Source: Rhizobium sp. CSW-27
GTDB taxonomy: Bacteria > Pseudomonadota > Alphaproteobacteria > Rhizobiales > Rhizobiaceae
Direction: 5' to 3'
NCBI RefSeq assembly: GCF_018760785.1
Contig: NZ_JAHHZO010000001.1
Span: 248,001 to 312,000 of the forward strand
Length of the DNA stretch: 64,000 bases
In this document: positions 63,857-64,000 of the stretch, piece after piece
Layout of the letters: every line of letters begins with the position of its first letter
How positions within the stretch are numbered: position 1 is the stretch's first letter
Notes under the pieces: model-generated
What the model was told of the DNA's origin: nothing
Databases searched by the model: none
Seen by the model: only the letters and a program-made list of their open reading frames with translations
Position numbers and translations under genes: made by a program

Positions 63857-64000
63857 ATGACCACACGCATTCGTCCCATTCACTCCGGCTTCGAGACCCT
63901 GCGTCTCGCCGGTCTTTCGCCGCGCTCGACGCAAGGCTACCACCGTTTCGGCACCGCAACCCACGAGCAGCTGACCGCTCGCGCCAGCGCCCGTCGCGGC
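63857..64000 (+). CDS. Unidentified gene, N-terminal part (cut by window edge)
   Basis: The first 48 codons of an open frame that runs off the right edge, starting MTTRIRPIHSGFETLRLAGL. AGGAACCAAGG lies before the ATG. The visible part is basic and has no signal peptide. I recognise no family. The upstream palindromes suggest it is regulated on its own. Confidence 0.5.
   Translation, partial: MTTRIRPIHSGFETLRLAGLSPRSTQGYHRFGTATHEQLTARASARRG

Noticed and set aside
1..64000. CRISPR arrays, prophages, restriction or toxin-antitoxin modules.
   Set aside because: I saw no regularly spaced repeats and no genes of these types in the window.

Overview
The window looks like a chromosomal segment from a member of the Rhizobiaceae (Alphaproteobacteria), most like Agrobacterium, Rhizobium or Allorhizobium. 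The reasons are the high GC content, the gene order relA/rpoZ - DUF2062 - acpS - lepB - rnc - era - recO, two tandem porins of the Omp2b/RopA type, a rhizobial flagellin, a DUF3563 micro-protein, and a GC-rich palindromic repeat resembling the rhizobial intergenic mosaic elements (RIME). I ran no database search, so all family names come from motifs I can read. Almost every base is coding and most genes are chromosomal housekeeping genes.

Layout. 1-1.7 kb: part of a nitrate/sulfonate/thiamine-precursor type ABC importer, with its ATPase cut by the left edge. 1.9-7.2 kb: a large DUF2339 membrane protein, an HD phosphohydrolase, a MOSC protein and a DMT exporter. 7.4-8.4 kb: a stand-alone flagellin. 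8.9-22.3 kb: the core block: an MFS carrier, recO, era-rnc-lepB-acpS, DUF2062, a 50-residue DUF3563 gene, the bifunctional (p)ppGpp enzyme, rpoZ, a NYN nuclease-like protein, ada, a DUF1127 protein, smpB and dapA. 22.5-28.7 kb: a lytic transglycosylase, an alpha/beta hydrolase, two porins and tRNA-Ser(GCT). 28.8-35 kb: a ferredoxin-reductase-like flavoprotein, small regulatory or envelope proteins, a HisC-like aminotransferase and AMP nucleosidase. 35-40.6 kb: a lipid-linked glycosylation locus with a flippase-like membrane protein, a polyprenyl-phosphate glycosyltransferase and two GT39-type transferases. 40.6-43.5 kb: a divergent aminotransferase / glutamine-synthetase-like pair that fits polyamine catabolism. 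43.5-47.1 kb: a lipid kinase, an MFS exporter, a DoxX protein and an L,D-transpeptidase.

47.1-48.9 kb is the one clearly accessory patch. A compositionally different glycosyltransferase gene is bracketed by the decayed ends of two different transposase genes (IS630-type and IS5-type). 48.9-64 kb: a pentapeptide-repeat protein, ETF-ubiquinone oxidoreductase, a large autotransporter, a non-canonical SDR, an RND efflux pair, an Hsp70-like (YegD-type) ATPase, a divergent family-4 uracil-DNA-glycosylase-like protein, and the start of an unidentified gene cut by the right edge.

Functional picture. The core block joins translation and ribosome quality control (era, rnc, smpB), secretion (lepB), lipid cofactor activation (acpS) and the stringent response. 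The flanks are rich in envelope genes: porins, peptidoglycan enzymes, lipid-linked sugar transfer, autotransporter and RND pump. I see no CRISPR array, prophage, intact insertion sequence or rRNA operon. The best candidates for something under-described are the 35-40.6 kb glycosylation locus and the IS-bracketed glycosyltransferase. The SDR and UDG proteins with altered catalytic motifs are weaker candidates.
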